Source: an uncultured Bacillus sp. (GTDB lineage Bacteria > Bacillota > Bacilli > Bacillales > Cytobacillaceae). Taken from it: a stretch of DNA of 6,434 bases. Under the pieces are notes generated by a model. It ran no database searches. It was not told the DNA's origin and worked only from the letters and a program-made list of their open reading frames with translations. The position numbers and the translations under genes are program-made. Location: assembly GCA_937894355.1 (NCBI GenBank), contig CALCRD010000516.1, forward strand, positions 1 through 6,434, given 5' to 3'. Shown piece after piece: positions 1-4,926 of the stretch (within the stretch, counting starts at the first letter, position 1; the number at the start of each line of letters is the position of its first letter).

Positions 1-48
1 CAAATTAAAACAAGCCTCTTGATCATTTTGATTAAGTCTTCTGATCAC
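1..48 (-). CDS. N-terminus of a probable GNAT-family acetyltransferase (partial)
   Basis: A leftward reading frame opens with GTG at 48-46 and runs off the window; 16 codons are visible, reading MIRRLNQNDQEACFNL. A GGAGGG ribosome binding site at 62-57 lies 8 nt upstream of the GTG, which is good spacing and the main evidence that this is a real gene. The opening (Met-Ile-Arg-Lys/Arg-Leu, then a short polar stretch with Asp and Gln/Glu) is typical of the first strand and helix of GNAT N-acetyltransferases, which move an acetyl group from acetyl-CoA to an amine. No acetyl-CoA-binding motif is in view, so the family call is tentative. A 186-bp repeat sits just upstream, so the promoter lies either in the 26 bp between repeat and ribosome binding site or inside or beyond the repeat. 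Confidence 0.5.
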   Translation of the reverse strand, partial: MIRRLNQNDQEACFNL

Positions 49-92
49 TTTGATTGCCCTCCTTTCGTTTCGATATTGCTTCCTTTACTTTA

Positions 93-278
93 GGCTCTGT
101 TAAACTAGGTTGTTGATTTCCGCTCCAGACACTCCGCTTTCCGCAGGCTCTCACGACGGCCTCCTTCGGTCGTTCCTTCCTTCGGAGTCTCACTCAGCTC
201 GTGCTCCTGCAGGAGTCTGCGTGTCTTCCGCTCCAATCAACAATGTGTTCAAAATCAACATTTATCATTTACAGAGCC
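93..278. mobile_element. MITE-like 186-bp repeat, copy 1
   Basis: This non-coding element aligns without gaps to 6089-6274, with about 24 differences in 186 positions (87% identity), in the same orientation. Its ends are inverted: GGCTCTGT at 93-100 matches the complement of 271-278, and TGTTGATTT at 111-119 matches the complement of 252-260 at exactly the same distance from the end. It is flanked by TTACTTTA (85-92) and TTACTTCA (279-286), a 7-of-8 match that looks like a target-site duplication. There is no transposase frame. The GG-starting ends and 8-bp duplication would suit mobilisation in trans by an IS6- or ISL3-type transposase; that is inference. The inside is rich in inverted repeats, including the perfect palindrome CTCCTGCAGGAG. 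From memory, related GC-rich repeats are common in Bacillaceae genomes. Confidence 0.75.
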
Positions 279-400
279 TTACTTCAAAAACTTATTTAGT
301 TTATTTTATCCTTTTTTTCGCGGAAAGATTTGATTGATTTTGCCAATATATTGAACCGCCTCTTGATTTAGTTTGGGTTTTACTGCCCGTTATTTTGATA

Positions 401-445
401 AAAAAAATGACGTGTGCCAGTTTAGTAGGCAGACGTCATTTTTTT
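401..445 (-). terminator. Bidirectional-looking rho-independent terminator downstream of pbpC
   Basis: AAAAAAATGACGT (401-413) and ACGTCATTTTTTT (433-445) are perfect 13-bp complements. An inner TGCC (415-418) / GGCA (428-431) pair extends the stem past a single G-G mismatch. Read leftward, the GC part of the stem is followed by seven T residues, as expected about 60 nt after the pbpC stop codon. The T run on the other strand would also let it stop rightward transcription. Bases 279-400, between the repeat and this hairpin, are AT-rich and show no gene. Confidence 0.85.
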
Positions 446-504
446 ATTTACGGAGGTCTTTGCAGATTTTACCTGACCCGCTCATTTTTAACGAGAATCA
501 GCAG

Positions 505-2748
505 CTATTCCTCCTCATCCTCTTCCACCTCAGCTGGCATTGAGAAGATATTTTTCACTTTTTCCACGGGAACCATTGAGCCACCGCGACTTTGGACATT
601 TTCCACCATCATGGCGATCAGTAAATCCGGGACCAGTGGGGACGGTTCTGCTGCTTTATATCCGACAAACCAACCGAGCTCGGCTCCGTTTTCGCCTTTA
701 TTTGATTTCAATTCGGCAGTTCCCGTTTTTCCGGCGATTGACAGGCCCTTAATTTTAGCAGAACGAGCTGTGCCTTTAGGATTTTCGACGACTTGTCGTA
801 AGCCCTCGGCAATCGTTTTGGCGTCAGCAACGCTAATAAGCTGCTTTTTCCATATTTGTGATTTGGCTTCATCTTTGTTCAATATCGGTTTAATCATGTT
901 TCCAGCGTTGATAAGCGGTGTATAGGCTGCTGCCAAATGAAGCACACTGACCTCGATTTGGCCTTGACCGTAACCAGTATCAGCTACCATTCTATCGCTG
1001 TCGAGCTTGCCGATGCTAGACGCTTCCACTGGGTACAGGAACGGCAACTCCGCTTCAAAGCCAAATTGTTTTAGGCCGCTAACGAAGTTATCTTTGCCAA
1101 GCTTAAGAGCGGCTTGGGCAAAGTAAATATTGTCAGAGTAGACCAGTGCTTTTTCCAAATTAACTGGGGTCTTTGGGTCATAAACTCTAGTAATATGATA
1201 ATTGTTCCAGGATTTGTCTTTTTGCCAAGTCAGGCCTGGGACATCAATCGTCTCCTCAGGCGTCAGAGTTCCCGCGCTAAGCGCTACGGCGGCGGTAATC
1301 GGCTTAATAACTGAGCCGGGCACAAAGGTGCTTTTGAAGCGATTGAGGAGCGGCAGGGCCTTGTTCCCCTCAAGAGCGCTCAGTTCGGGCCCTGTCATCC
1401 CAATGGCCATCTTGTTGGCGTCGAAGCTCGGAGCGCTCACTAAGGCCAATGTCTCACCGGTAATCGGATGAATCGCCGCCGCAGCTCCAGCTTCACCGTT
1501 GAGCTGTTCGTAAATTCGCTGCTGCAGGGTGGCATCGATGGTCAAACTAACATCTTCACCGTTCTGAACGGGTTTTTCGGCAAGCGTAATTTTGCTGCCA
1601 TTCTTTTTTTTGATAAAAATTATGGCTCCGTTTTGGCCTTTCAGTTGGGAGTCAAGAATTTGCTCGATACCTCGTTTGCCAATTTGGTCAGTTTGGCTAT
1701 AGCCTTCCTTTGCCAATTTTTTTAATTCCGCTGCTGAAATCGGTCCGGTGTAGCCAATCAGATGGGCCGCTGATTCATTAAATGGGTAAACCCTGGCGGT
1801 TGCATCCTTTTTATCCACTCCGGGAATCTGGTAAAGTTTTGCCAGATGCGCCGTTTGCTGAGCGGAGATTTTGGCTATCGGCACGAAATAATCGGGCTGC
1901 ACCCAATCGGCTGCCAAGGCCTGTTCAATGCGATCGTGGCTTATTTGTAGTTGGCGCGCCAATTGTTTGACGGTGCTGTTGTTGATTTTTTTAGGGACGA
2001 TGCCGATTTCAAAGGCTGTGCCATTGAGGGCAAGCGGGTCGCCATAGCGATCGTAAATCTCGCCGCGTTCTGCCGGAATCGAGGCGACGCTTATTTTATC
2101 CTTAGCCGTTAATTCTGGAAAAATCAAGGCATAACTCCAGTCAATATACCAAGTCTCTTCAGGTTTTGTTTTAGTTTTGTCGGTTGACTCGGATTCGCTG
2201 GAAGACTTGGATTTGTCGGTTGACTCGGATTCGCCGGAAGATTTGGATTCCTCGGTTGACTTGGATTCGCTAGTTGACTTGTCCTTGGTATCGGACTCAG
2301 CTTCGTTAGATGACTTGTCCTTGGTTTTTGAGTTTGCCTGGTCGGATAACTTGTCCTCATCATCGTTTGTGACTTGCTGCTTTTCTTTGATTAGTTTGGC
2401 GGTTTGATTGAATTCTATTGAACCTGCTAGGGTTTGCATTTTTACGGAAAATGATAGTTTTTTAGTGGGCTCCTTCGTCTTAACAGCCTTATCAGGTTTG
2501 GCATACTGCACTTCGAGTTTATGTATTTCCAAATCCTTGTATATTTGAGTATAGCGGTCGACGAATTCAGCTTTTGTGACGGCCTTTTTGGCATCAACCG
2601 ATAGGTATTGATACATTTTGGCAAACTTTTGTTCATTCCACAGTTGGATATATTCAGAGAAACGACTTTCTGGGCTAGTTTCTTTGGAGCAACTGGACAA
2701 TATTGCTAGTAAAATAAGACAGGTCAATCCGATTATGATTTTTTTCAA
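505..2748 (-). CDS. pbpC: PBP3-type class B penicillin-binding protein (lipoprotein transpeptidase)
   Basis: This is a 747-residue D,D-transpeptidase that cross-links peptidoglycan outside the membrane, closely resembling B. subtilis PBP3 (PbpC) as I recall it. Numbering from the TTG start: a lipoprotein signal peptide (MKKIIIGLTCL...) with lipobox LSSC puts the lipidated cysteine at residue 20. Next comes an NTF2-like MecA_N domain (about 25-207), a PBP dimerisation domain (about 220-390, RGEIYDRYG) and the transpeptidase domain (about 420-735). The catalytic motifs are intact: SVIK at 479-482 (nucleophile Ser479), SDN at 538-540 and KTGTAE at 674-679. The protein is about 80 residues longer than B. 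subtilis PBP3 because a Ser/Glu/Lys/Thr/Asp-rich insert (about 125-198) interrupts the MecA_N domain just before the conserved WYIDW strand. The C-terminus ends in an acidic EVEEDEEE tail. It appears to be a single-gene unit with its own terminator. Confidence 0.93.
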   Translation of the reverse strand: MKKIIIGLTCLILLAILSSCSKETSPESRFSEYIQLWNEQKFAKMYQYLSVDAKKAVTKAEFVDRYTQIYKDLEIHKLEVQYAKPDKAVKTKEPTKKLSFSVKMQTLAGSIEFNQTAKLIKEKQQVTNDDEDKLSDQANSKTKDKSSNEAESDTKDKSTSESKSTEESKSSGESESTDKSKSSSESESTDKTKTKPEETWYIDWSYALIFPELTAKDKISVASIPAERGEIYDRYGDPLALNGTAFEIGIVPKKINNSTVKQLARQLQISHDRIEQALAADWVQPDYFVPIAKISAQQTAHLAKLYQIPGVDKKDATARVYPFNESAAHLIGYTGPISAAELKKLAKEGYSQTDQIGKRGIEQILDSQLKGQNGAIIFIKKKNGSKITLAEKPVQNGEDVSLTIDATLQQRIYEQLNGEAGAAAAIHPITGETLALVSAPSFDANKMAIGMTGPELSALEGNKALPLLNRFKSTFVPGSVIKPITAAVALSAGTLTPEETIDVPGLTWQKDKSWNNYHITRVYDPKTPVNLEKALVYSDNIYFAQAALKLGKDNFVSGLKQFGFEAELPFLYPVEASSIGKLDSDRMVADTGYGQGQIEVSVLHLAAAYTPLINAGNMIKPILNKDEAKSQIWKKQLISVADAKTIAEGLRQVVENPKGTARSAKIKGLSIAGKTGTAELKSNKGENGAELGWFVGYKAAEPSPLVPDLLIAMMVENVQSRGGSMVPVEKVKNIFSMPAEVEEDEEE
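2152..2259 (-). repeat. 36-bp tandem repeats inside pbpC (12-residue period)
   Basis: Three 36-bp units encode STEESKSSGESE, STDKSKSSSESE and STDKTKTKPEET. Two DNA units (2186-2221 and 2222-2257) agree at 32 of 36 bases. They lie in the low-complexity insert of the MecA_N domain. Whole-codon units let copy number change by slippage or recombination without shifting the frame. Confidence 0.8.
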
Positions 2749-2757
2749 AAATATCAT

Positions 2758-2763
2758 CCCTCC
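2758..2763 (-). promoter_or_regulatory. pbpC ribosome binding site that decides the start
   Basis: The leftward strand reads GGAGGG directly abutting an ATG (2757-2755). A zero-length spacer makes that ATG a poor start. The in-frame TTG at 2748-2746 lies 9 nt beyond GGAGGG and gives a compact lipoprotein signal peptide beginning MKKIII. I therefore prefer the TTG. The ATG would add only three residues (MIF) before it. Confidence 0.65.
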
Positions 2764-2771
2764 TCTAGCCA

Positions 2772-2780
2772 ATTTTAACA
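2772..2780 (-). promoter_or_regulatory. Candidate extended -10 promoter for pbpC
   Basis: Read leftward, TGTTAAAAT at 2780-2772 fits an extended -10 (TGn plus TAAAAT, 5 of 6 to TATAAT). No good -35 lies 16-18 bp upstream, which extended -10 promoters can tolerate. Transcription would start near 2765, leaving a leader of only about 17 nt that just covers the ribosome binding site. The match is modest and a promoter further upstream is possible. Confidence 0.35.
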
Positions 2781-2808
2781 TAATCTTAGAGGGATGCTTG
2801 CATAAAAT

Positions 2809-2824
2809 TAGGTAGAAATACCTA
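2809..2824. repeat. Short perfect inverted repeat upstream of pbpC
   Basis: TAGGTA (2809-2814), GAAA, then TACCTA (2819-2824) form a perfect 6-bp inverted repeat, followed directly by CTATTGATAG (2825-2834), itself a 4-bp inverted repeat. It lies about 30 bp upstream of the proposed pbpC -10, where an operator or upstream regulator site could sit. I recognise no regulator consensus in it. Confidence 0.3.
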
Positions 2825-2865
2825 CTATTGATAGTGTTAGAGTGTTGATTATCACCCGGGGAATT

Positions 2866-2957
2866 TTTATCGCCGATTATTTTGAGTTTATCGCCGATTA
2901 TTTTGGGTTTATCGCCGATTTTTTACTGTTTATCGCCGATTTTTTCGGATTTATCGC
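2866..2957. repeat. 21-bp phased tandem repeat upstream of pbpC
   Basis: TTTATCGC recurs at 2866, 2887, 2908, 2929 and 2950, exactly 21 bp apart each time. The first four units continue as TTTATCGCCGATT followed by a T-rich variable tail. A degenerate version, TATCACC, lies at 2850-2856, 18 bp before the equivalent position of unit 1. The rightward frame is open through the array (a heptad such as FIADYFG), but only because 21 is divisible by three: there is no ribosome binding site before the only possible GTG start at 2842. I read it as non-coding. Confidence 0.85.
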
Positions 2958-2965
2958 TCCAAGTG

Positions 2966-3091
2966 AATTAAGTCACAGCAAATCTCCGCAAGATTTCCCA
3001 GGATTACCCTTCGCTGCAGAGCAAAATTACGGATTTTCCACTAAAAGAACGCTTCTGCACATGGCGTGGGCTTAAAAATCGTAATTAAGTC
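2966..3091. repeat. 108-bp segment flanked by 9-bp direct repeats
   Basis: AATTAAGTC occurs at 2966-2974 and again at 3083-3091, bracketing 108 bp with no gene. The bracketed DNA contains small inverted repeats (for example AAAAT/ATTTT around 3024-3038) but no terminal inverted repeats that I can see. It could be the trace of an insertion with target duplication, or a chance match of an AT-rich 9-mer. Confidence 0.3.
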
Positions 3092-3108
3092 TTTCAAACT
3101 GGAAAGAA

Positions 3109-3138
3109 GGTGGTAATCGGGTTATCCCGACGACCACC
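3109..3138. other. Compound hairpin in the pbpC-spoIIQ intergenic region
   Basis: GGTGGT (3109-3114) pairs with ACCACC (3133-3138) and TCGGG (3117-3121) pairs with CCCGA (3126-3130). The two stems are separated by a 2x2 internal loop (AA/CG) and capped by TTAT. No T run follows on either strand, so it is not a standard terminator. It could be an RNA structure in a long pbpC leader or a dyad protein-binding site; its role is unknown. Confidence 0.5.
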
Positions 3139-3183
3139 ATTCTCCAATAATCCCAAAATAGATCTCGCATTTTTCCACACAAA

Positions 3184-3228
3184 AATACCGGCACAGGTTA
3201 TGAGTTTAGTTGCTCCTGTGCCGGTATT
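3184..3228 (-). terminator. Rho-independent terminator of spoIIQ
   Basis: AATACCGGCACAGG (3184-3197) and CCTGTGCCGGTATT (3215-3228) form a perfect 14-bp stem with a 17-nt loop. Read leftward, the stem runs into five T residues (complement of 3181-3185). It begins 22 bp after the spoIIQ stop codon. Confidence 0.9.
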
Positions 3229-3249
3229 GGGATGATGTTACATAGGGTG

Positions 3250-4230
3250 TTACGAATTCATTTTAGTTGATTGGGATGAATTTTCCTTTTTGTCATCCTC
3301 TTTGTTATCTTCATCTGACTTATCATCGCCTTCTTCATCAGCTTTGCTGTCATCAGTGGCGTCTTTGTCATCTGTCGATTTTTTATCATCGGCTGCGTCT
3401 TTGTCTTCTGAAGTACCTTTGTCTTCAGTAGCGTCTTTTTTATCAGCAGCGTCTTTGTCTTCAGTAGCATCTTTCTTTTTTGCAGCTTCGTCATCAGCCG
3501 ATTTGCCATCATCTTCGGTTTGTTCATTTACCGTTTTTGATTCCTGTAATGCGCTCATTGGCTTATTGATATAATCATTTGGATTTACGGGAACATTGTC
3601 CTTACGGATTTCGAAGTGCAGGTGAGTTCCTGCGGCTTCGTTATACAAACTTTGTCCAGCCTTTGCAAGAGTTTGTCCTTGTTCTACCGCGTCGCCAATC
3701 TCAATCATGATATCGTTAACGGATTGATATTGTGTTACAATGCCTTTATCATGCTCGATTTCGATGACATTACCGAGTAAAACATCCTCAGTAACTGCAG
3801 TTACAGTACCACTTAGCGCCGAAACAACTTCGAAAGATTTTCCGTCTTCCATGGTAATATCAATACCAGTGTTCGGATGGTAAGAGTTATTGTAAACTAC
3901 TAAAGCGGCTTCTTGTTCTGCTGTTTTGCCATCATATTCATAGAATGGCGTTTTGATCACAACAGATTCAGGATCTTTTACCGGCATAATGAAGTTCTCC
4001 ATTAGACGGTTAACTTCTACTGCTGGCTGATCGTGCCCAGCTCTGCCGGAAAGGTCAGTTGCACTGTTATCAATTTTGTCATTTGCATTGTCGCTGCTTT
4101 GGTACCAAAGGACCCCGGTTAAAATGATAGCTGCACTTGCAATATAAACGGCTGGAAATACCCAACGCTTTTTGAAAAAGCGTTTCAAACTAGTCTCTTG
4201 AGAAGAGCGGTTCTTTTCTTCCTCTCTCAT
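3250..4230 (-). CDS. spoIIQ: Stage II sporulation protein SpoIIQ (degenerate LytM/M23 domain)
   Basis: This is a 326-residue forespore membrane protein that, in the known family, binds mother-cell SpoIIIAH across the intermembrane space, helping engulfment and forming part of the feeding-tube channel. It starts MREEEKNRSSQ, very like B. subtilis SpoIIQ, with a cytoplasmic basic stretch (KRFFKKR), one membrane helix (about 25-42) and an extracellular LytM/M23 domain (about 100-220). The HLH motif (203-205) and Asp124 of NTGID are present, but the usual metal-binding His four residues before that Asp is Asn120; a His lies two residues earlier (118). Family members include catalytically inactive versions, so I expect no peptidase activity. 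The last 95 residues (232-326) are an Asp/Lys/Ala/Glu/Ser-rich tail with a 12-residue repeat, longer than in B. subtilis. The frame opens further upstream (TTG at 4317), but residues there are not conserved and lack a ribosome binding site. Confidence 0.95.
   Translation of the reverse strand: MREEEKNRSSQETSLKRFFKKRWVFPAVYIASAAIILTGVLWYQSSDNANDKIDNSATDLSGRAGHDQPAVEVNRLMENFIMPVKDPESVVIKTPFYEYDGKTAEQEAALVVYNNSYHPNTGIDITMEDGKSFEVVSALSGTVTAVTEDVLLGNVIEIEHDKGIVTQYQSVNDIMIEIGDAVEQGQTLAKAGQSLYNEAAGTHLHFEIRKDNVPVNPNDYINKPMSALQESKTVNEQTEDDGKSADDEAAKKKDATEDKDAADKKDATEDKGTSEDKDAADDKKSTDDKDATDDSKADEEGDDKSDEDNKEDDKKENSSQSTKMNS
3331..3474 (-). repeat. 36-bp tandem repeats in the spoIIQ tail (12-residue period)
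   Basis: Four consecutive 12-residue units read KDATEDKDAADK, KDATEDKGTSED, KDAADDKKSTDD and KDATDDSKADEE. At DNA level TTTGTCTTCAGTAGC recurs at 3418 and 3454, exactly 36 bp apart. The units cover residues 253-300 of the extracellular C-terminal tail. Confidence 0.8.
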
Positions 4231-4235
4231 TTTCA

Positions 4236-4242
4236 TCACCTC
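4236..4242 (-). promoter_or_regulatory. spoIIQ ribosome binding site that decides the start
   Basis: Leftward GAGGTGA (4242-4236) matches seven bases of the Shine-Dalgarno consensus and stands 5 nt before the ATG at 4230-4228. The other in-frame ATG (4236-4234) overlaps this site and is unlikely to be used. The chosen start gives MREEEK, as in B. subtilis SpoIIQ. Confidence 0.75.
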
Positions 4243-4304
4243 TGCAATCATTGTGAACAGATTACGAGGATTATATACCATATGCTGAAAAAATTTTTTC
4301 TGCT

Positions 4305-4334
4305 TATTTTTCGACAAAGGTGAACTTTTTATGC
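4305..4334 (-). promoter_or_regulatory. Candidate sigma-F promoter of spoIIQ
   Basis: spoIIQ is a sigma-F gene in B. subtilis. Read leftward, GCATA at 4334-4330 fits the sigma-F -35 (GyATA). After 15 bp, TCGAAAAATA at 4314-4305 fits the A-rich -10 (GGnrAnAnTr) except for the leading GG. The start would be near 4298, giving a leader of about 68 nt that includes the perfect palindrome GAAAAAATTTTTTC (4287-4300). An alternative TATAAT box at 4275-4270 has no matching -35. Confidence 0.4.
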
Positions 4335-4340
4335 ATTAAT
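4311..4340 (+). promoter_or_regulatory. Candidate sigma-A-like promoter of the VanZ-family gene
   Basis: TCGACA (4311-4316, 5 of 6 to TTGACA) is followed after 18 bp by ATTAAT (4335-4340, 4 of 6 to TATAAT). The implied start near 4347 leaves about 23 nt of leader before the ATG at 4370. The site overlaps the proposed leftward sigma-F promoter of spoIIQ almost completely. The match is weak. Confidence 0.3.
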
Positions 4341-4369
4341 ATCTAAACTTTTTTTAAGGGGTATACATC

Positions 4370-4810
4370 ATGACTATTATTAAGTGGTTTTTCCGTATCT
4401 TACCAGTTTTCCTTATGGGTGCTATTTGGATTATGTCAGGCCTCCCAGCTGACGCAATTGTTGAGTTACCTTCAACTTCAATAGACCGATTTATAAAAGA
4501 ATCGTTGCATTTGATAGAGTTTGCGATTGTGTATTTGTCTCTGGTGGGAGCCTGGCTAACGACAGATAGAATCACAGTGCGGGTTAGCTTAATTTGCGCT
4601 TTGTTGGCTGCGGCGTATGGCCTGCTTGATGAATTCCACCAATCTTTCATGCCGTACCGCTCAGCGACTTTCATCGATTTGGTCAAGGATTGGATCGGGG
4701 TTAGCGTCAGCTGGTACGTGATTCGCGAAGCCTATTTTCGCGAGAAGCGTTTCGTATGGCTCGGGAAATTGCTAAAGGGATTTCAAAACCTCTTCACAAA
4801 AACACGTTAA
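4370..4810 (+). CDS. ywnJ: VanZ-family membrane protein (YwnJ-like)
   Basis: A 146-residue polytopic membrane protein with the VanZ-family signature. HLIEF lies at 47-51, followed by LLDEFHQSFMPYRS at 85-98 and conserved acidic residues in FIDLVKDWIG (Asp103, Asp107, Gly110). Four membrane segments are likely: about 6-23, 48-63, 71-86 and 104-120. A basic tail (KTR) suggests a cytoplasmic C-terminus. An AAGGGG ribosome binding site stands 8 nt before the ATG. VanZ gives low-level teicoplanin resistance in enterococci, but most chromosomal relatives have no established function, so I make no resistance claim. A VanZ-like gene (ywnJ) lies beside spoIIQ in B. subtilis as I remember it; the divergent arrangement here supports the symbol but does not prove orthology. 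Confidence 0.85.
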   Translation: MTIIKWFFRILPVFLMGAIWIMSGLPADAIVELPSTSIDRFIKESLHLIEFAIVYLSLVGAWLTTDRITVRVSLICALLAAAYGLLDEFHQSFMPYRSATFIDLVKDWIGVSVSWYVIREAYFREKRFVWLGKLLKGFQNLFTKTR

Positions 4811-4819
4811 CGCATTAAA

Positions 4820-4844
4820 GCACTGGGGGCCTGTCCCCCAGTGC
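4820..4844. repeat. Perfect hairpin A (G5-CCTGT-C5 apex)
   Basis: GCACTGGGGG (4820-4829) pairs with CCCCCAGTGC (4835-4844) around the 5-nt loop CCTGT. It begins 10 bp after the stop codon of the VanZ-family gene and is not followed by a T run. TAAAGC just before it (4816-4821) could also pair with GCTTTA at 4851-4856, enclosing this hairpin in a larger stem. Confidence 0.85.
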
Positions 4845-4850
4845 GACAAC

Positions 4851-4891
4851 GCTTTAGTGCAGCGGGGGACTGTCCCCCGCTGCACTAAAGC
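4851..4891. repeat. Perfect 18-bp hairpin B (G5-ACTGT-C5 apex)
   Basis: Bases 4851-4868 and 4874-4891 are exact complements over 18 bp, from GCTTTAGTGC at the base to GGGGG at the apex, around the loop ACTGT. The apex shares GGGGG-nCTGT-CCCCC with hairpin A although the lower stems differ. That suggests members of one palindromic repeat family rather than a plain terminator. No T run follows directly. Confidence 0.9.
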
Positions 4892-4924
4892 ACAAAAGCG
4901 ATGGGAACCCCCCATCGCTTTTGT
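4892..4924 (-). terminator. Convergent terminator between spoIID and the VanZ-family gene
   Basis: ACAAAAGCGATGGG (4892-4905) and CCCATCGCTTTTGT (4911-4924) form a perfect 14-bp stem with a 5-nt loop. It ends 2 bp from the spoIID stop codon at 4927. Both arms carry an A4/T4 tract at the base, so it can serve transcription in either direction. Confidence 0.85.
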
Positions 4925-4926
4925 TG

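Noticed and set aside
110..337. Open frame across repeat copy 1
   Set aside because: No ribosome binding site, composition is that of the hairpin-rich repeat, and copy 2 does not show constraint on codons.
14..367. GCCTCTTGAT repeated at 14-23 and 358-367
   Set aside because: A single 10-bp match in AT-rich flanks with no extended similarity; probably chance.
2177..2407. Rightward Ser/Asp-rich frame opposite the pbpC insert
   Set aside because: Low-complexity shadow of the tandem repeats in pbpC; no start signal.
2866..2957. Phased repeat as a CRISPR array
   Set aside because: The unit is 21 bp with only a few variable bases and no spacer-length unique sequence.
2842..3075. Rightward 77-codon open frame with FIADYFG-type heptads
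   Set aside because: It opens with GTG without a ribosome binding site and is open mainly because the 21-bp DNA array is divisible by three; the downstream part has no protein-like pattern.
3290..3574. Rightward Ser/Leu-rich open frame opposite the spoIIQ tail
   Set aside because: It is the complement of the Asp/Lys repeats, lacks a ribosome binding site, and overlaps a well-supported gene completely.
4231..4317. N-terminal extension of spoIIQ from TTG at 4317
   Set aside because: No ribosome binding site before it; the added residues do not match the family and overlap the proposed promoter; the ATG at 4230 has an excellent site.
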